From positions 1-7,239 of the forward strand of contig CAJBSR010000030.1 of the NCBI GenBank assembly GCA_903958285.1: a stretch of 7,239 bases of DNA, written 5' to 3'. Shown one piece after another: positions 6,009-7,239 of this stretch. Under the pieces are notes generated by a model that was not told the origin of the DNA, made no database searches, and saw nothing but the letters and a program-made list of their open reading frames with translations. The DNA comes from an uncultured Sphingomonadales bacterium (lineage in GTDB: Bacteria; Pseudomonadota; Alphaproteobacteria; Sphingomonadales; Sphingomonadaceae). The position numbers and the translations under genes are program-made. The first letter of the stretch is position 1, and the number at the start of each line of letters is the position of its first letter.

Positions 6009-6815
6009 ATGGGCGATCGCTTTTACAAGATGCACGGACTGGGCAACGACTTCGTCGTGATTGACGGGCGTGAGACGCCGGTCGAGATGACCGAAGCCCG
6101 CGCCCGCGCCATTGCGGACCGACGCACCGGCATCGGCTGTGACCAGCTAATTCTGCTCAGCGCCTCCGCCAGCGCCGATGCGCAGATGCGCATCTTCAAT
6201 CATGACGGCAGCGAAGTGGGCGCGTGCGGCAATGCTTTTCGCGCCGTGGCTTTGCTTCTCGGCGGCAAGACCTCGCTCGAGACGTTGGGCGGCACCATCG
6301 CGCTGGAAGCGCAGGGCGATGCCGCCCGCGTCGAACTGGAAGAACCCCGCTTCGACTGGGACGTCATCCCACTCGCTTATGCGATGGACACGCGCGACAT
6401 GCCGGTCAGCTGGGAAGAACTGGATCACCCCGCCGCCGTTAATGTCGGCAACCCGCATGTCATTTTCTTCGTGCCCGATTGCGATGCGGTGGACCTCGCC
6501 CGGCTCGGCCCCGTCATCGAAACCGATCCGATTTTTCCTGAACGCATCAACGTCAACGTCGCGAGCCTTGCGGGCAAAGATCACCTAAGCTTGCGCGTGT
6601 GGGAACGTGGCGCTGGCCTAACGCTCGCCTGTGGCACCGGCGCCTGCGCGACGGCCGTTGCCGCCATCCGCGCCGGGCTCGTCGCCTCGCCCGTCCGCAT
6701 CTCCCTGCCCGGCGGCGATCTGACCATCGCATGGGCGCCGGGGGAGCGCATCTGCATGACCGGCCCCGCCACCCTCGTCTACACCGGCGAGACCGACTGG
6801 AGCCGCTTCGGATGA
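6009..6815 (+). CDS. dapF: Diaminopimelate epimerase
   Basis: DapF interconverts LL- and meso-diaminopimelate in the cytoplasm without a cofactor, supplying meso-DAP for peptidoglycan and for lysine. The protein is 268 residues, normal for the family. It opens with FYKMHGLGNDFVVID. The two catalytic cysteines are C73 in GSEVGACGNAFRA and C208 in LACGTGACA. Other substrate-binding elements are visible: N13, N64, N149 in GNPHVIF, the INVN stretch at 180-183, and E199-R200 in WERGAG. The first cysteine motif departs from the common CGNGxRC: it has Ala after CGN and lacks the second Cys. AAAGGG upstream of the ATG at 6009 is a moderate ribosome site. It follows the GGDEF-EAL gene by 56 bases with no convincing terminator, so partial co-transcription is possible. 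Its TGA overlaps the ATG of mtaB. Confidence 0.97.
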   Translation: MGDRFYKMHGLGNDFVVIDGRETPVEMTEARARAIADRRTGIGCDQLILLSASASADAQMRIFNHDGSEVGACGNAFRAVALLLGGKTSLETLGGTIALEAQGDAARVELEEPRFDWDVIPLAYAMDTRDMPVSWEELDHPAAVNVGNPHVIFFVPDCDAVDLARLGPVIETDPIFPERINVNVASLAGKDHLSLRVWERGAGLTLACGTGACATAVAAIRAGLVASPVRISLPGGDLTIAWAPGERICMTGPATLVYTGETDWSRFG

Positions 6816-7239
6816 GTGGCGCGGAGGTGGTCAATTTCGGCTGCCGCCTCAACATTGCCGAAGGCGAAGCGATCCGGGCGGCAGCGGCGGACGCAGACAA
6901 TCTCGTCATCTTCAACAGTTGCGCCGTCACGGCGGAGGCTGAGCGACAAGTGCGTCAGGCCATCCGCCGCACAAAGCGCGAGCGCCCCGAGGCACGGATT
7001 GTGGTGACCGGCTGTGCGGCGGAAACCATCGGAGCGGAACTCGCTGCCATGGCTGAGGTGGATGCTGTCGTCGGGAATGCTGCGAAACGTCTTCTCTCTT
7101 CCTACACACCGCTTGTCCCGAGCGAAGTCGAGGGACGTGTTAAGGGTGTCTCGACTTCGCTCGACACAAACGGATTGGAAGGCCCCGCCATCTCCGGCGC
7201 GGACCATGCCCGCGCCTTTGTCGAGGTGCAGAACGGGTG
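6812..7239 (+). CDS. mtaB: tRNA (N6-threonylcarbamoyladenosine-37 C2) methylthiotransferase MtaB, 3' end cut by window edge
   Basis: MtaB is a radical-SAM enzyme that adds a methylthio group to t6A37 of ANN-decoding tRNAs. The visible 142 residues are the N-terminal UPF0004/MTTase domain. The three cysteines that bind its [4Fe-4S] cluster are C11 in NFGCRLNIAEGE, C37 in NSCAVTAEAERQVRQAIRR, and C68 in VTGCAAE. The window ends in ARAFVEVQNG, just before the radical-SAM CxxxCxxC motif, so that part is not seen. MiaB and RimO are relatives; the CRLN and CAVTAEAERQ forms favour MtaB. The ATG at 6812 overlaps the dapF stop (ATGA), with GGAG at 6799-6802, so translation is coupled to dapF. The linker between the two domains (about residues 100-123) is coded by a palindromic repeat, listed separately. 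I detect no frameshift. Confidence 0.92.
   Translation, partial: MSGAEVVNFGCRLNIAEGEAIRAAAADADNLVIFNSCAVTAEAERQVRQAIRRTKRERPEARIVVTGCAAETIGAELAAMAEVDAVVGNAAKRLLSSYTPLVPSEVEGRVKGVSTSLDTNGLEGPAISGADHARAFVEVQNG
7114..7168. repeat. Palindromic repeat inside mtaB coding sequence, sphingomonad-type
   Basis: GAGCGAAGTCGAG (7120-7132) is the exact inverse of CTCGACTTCGCTC (7150-7162), a 13-base perfect inverted repeat with a 17-base spacer. Pairing extends outward through one G-C, two mismatches, then TGT/ACA. Each half is also closed by its own arms: GTCCC with GGGAC (7115-7136) and GTGTC with GACAC (7146-7167). The element is read in frame as the MtaB linker, giving peptides such as PSEVEG and VSTSLDTNG. 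From memory, close copies occur scattered in sphingomonad genomes, usually between genes; that part was not checked here. Confidence 0.75.

Overview
This 7.2 kb window looks like an ordinary chromosomal segment of an alphaproteobacterium, most likely of the order Sphingomonadales. Three things point there: GC-rich, strongly codon-biased genes; a 30S protein S16 with a very long Ala/Glu-rich tail; and a palindromic repeat in mtaB built from the GAGCGAAGTCGAG / CTCGACTTCGCTC pair, which I recall as common in sphingomonad genomes. The lineage call is inference. No mobile element, CRISPR array, phage gene, rRNA or tRNA was found.

Left part (1-1463). A secreted serine hydrolase of the beta-lactamase / penicillin-binding-protein fold is read leftwards and runs off the left edge. 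It is divergent, across 82 bases, from a 184-residue single-pass membrane protein that I do not recognise.

Central part (1451-4251). An ffh-rpsP-rimM operon is read leftwards: the SRP GTPase, ribosomal protein S16 and a 16S maturation factor. This is the first part of the widely conserved ffh-rpsP-rimM-trmD-rplS order, but trmD and rplS are absent here. Instead the 3' end of rimM overlaps, tail to tail, the end of the unknown membrane-protein gene. The operon has a good sigma-70-like promoter (4141-4169), a roughly 108-base leader that can form hairpins, and a rimM start (TTG) inside a 12-base palindrome directly after the rpsP stop.

Right part (4252-7239). Divergent from ffh is a membrane-anchored GGDEF-EAL protein with both catalytic motifs kept and the usual inhibitory I-site missing. 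It is followed in the same direction by dapF (diaminopimelate epimerase, lysine and peptidoglycan synthesis) and by mtaB (tRNA methylthiotransferase). mtaB overlaps dapF by ATGA and is cut by the right edge just before its radical-SAM cysteines. The linker of MtaB contains an in-frame palindromic repeat, the most unusual item in the window.

Most genes are housekeeping functions in translation, protein targeting and cell wall synthesis. I found no convincing new multi-gene system. The points worth a second look are the coding palindromic repeat, the interrupted trmD operon, the rimM initiation signal, the structured ffh leader and the orphan membrane protein. No gap between genes exceeds 300 bases.
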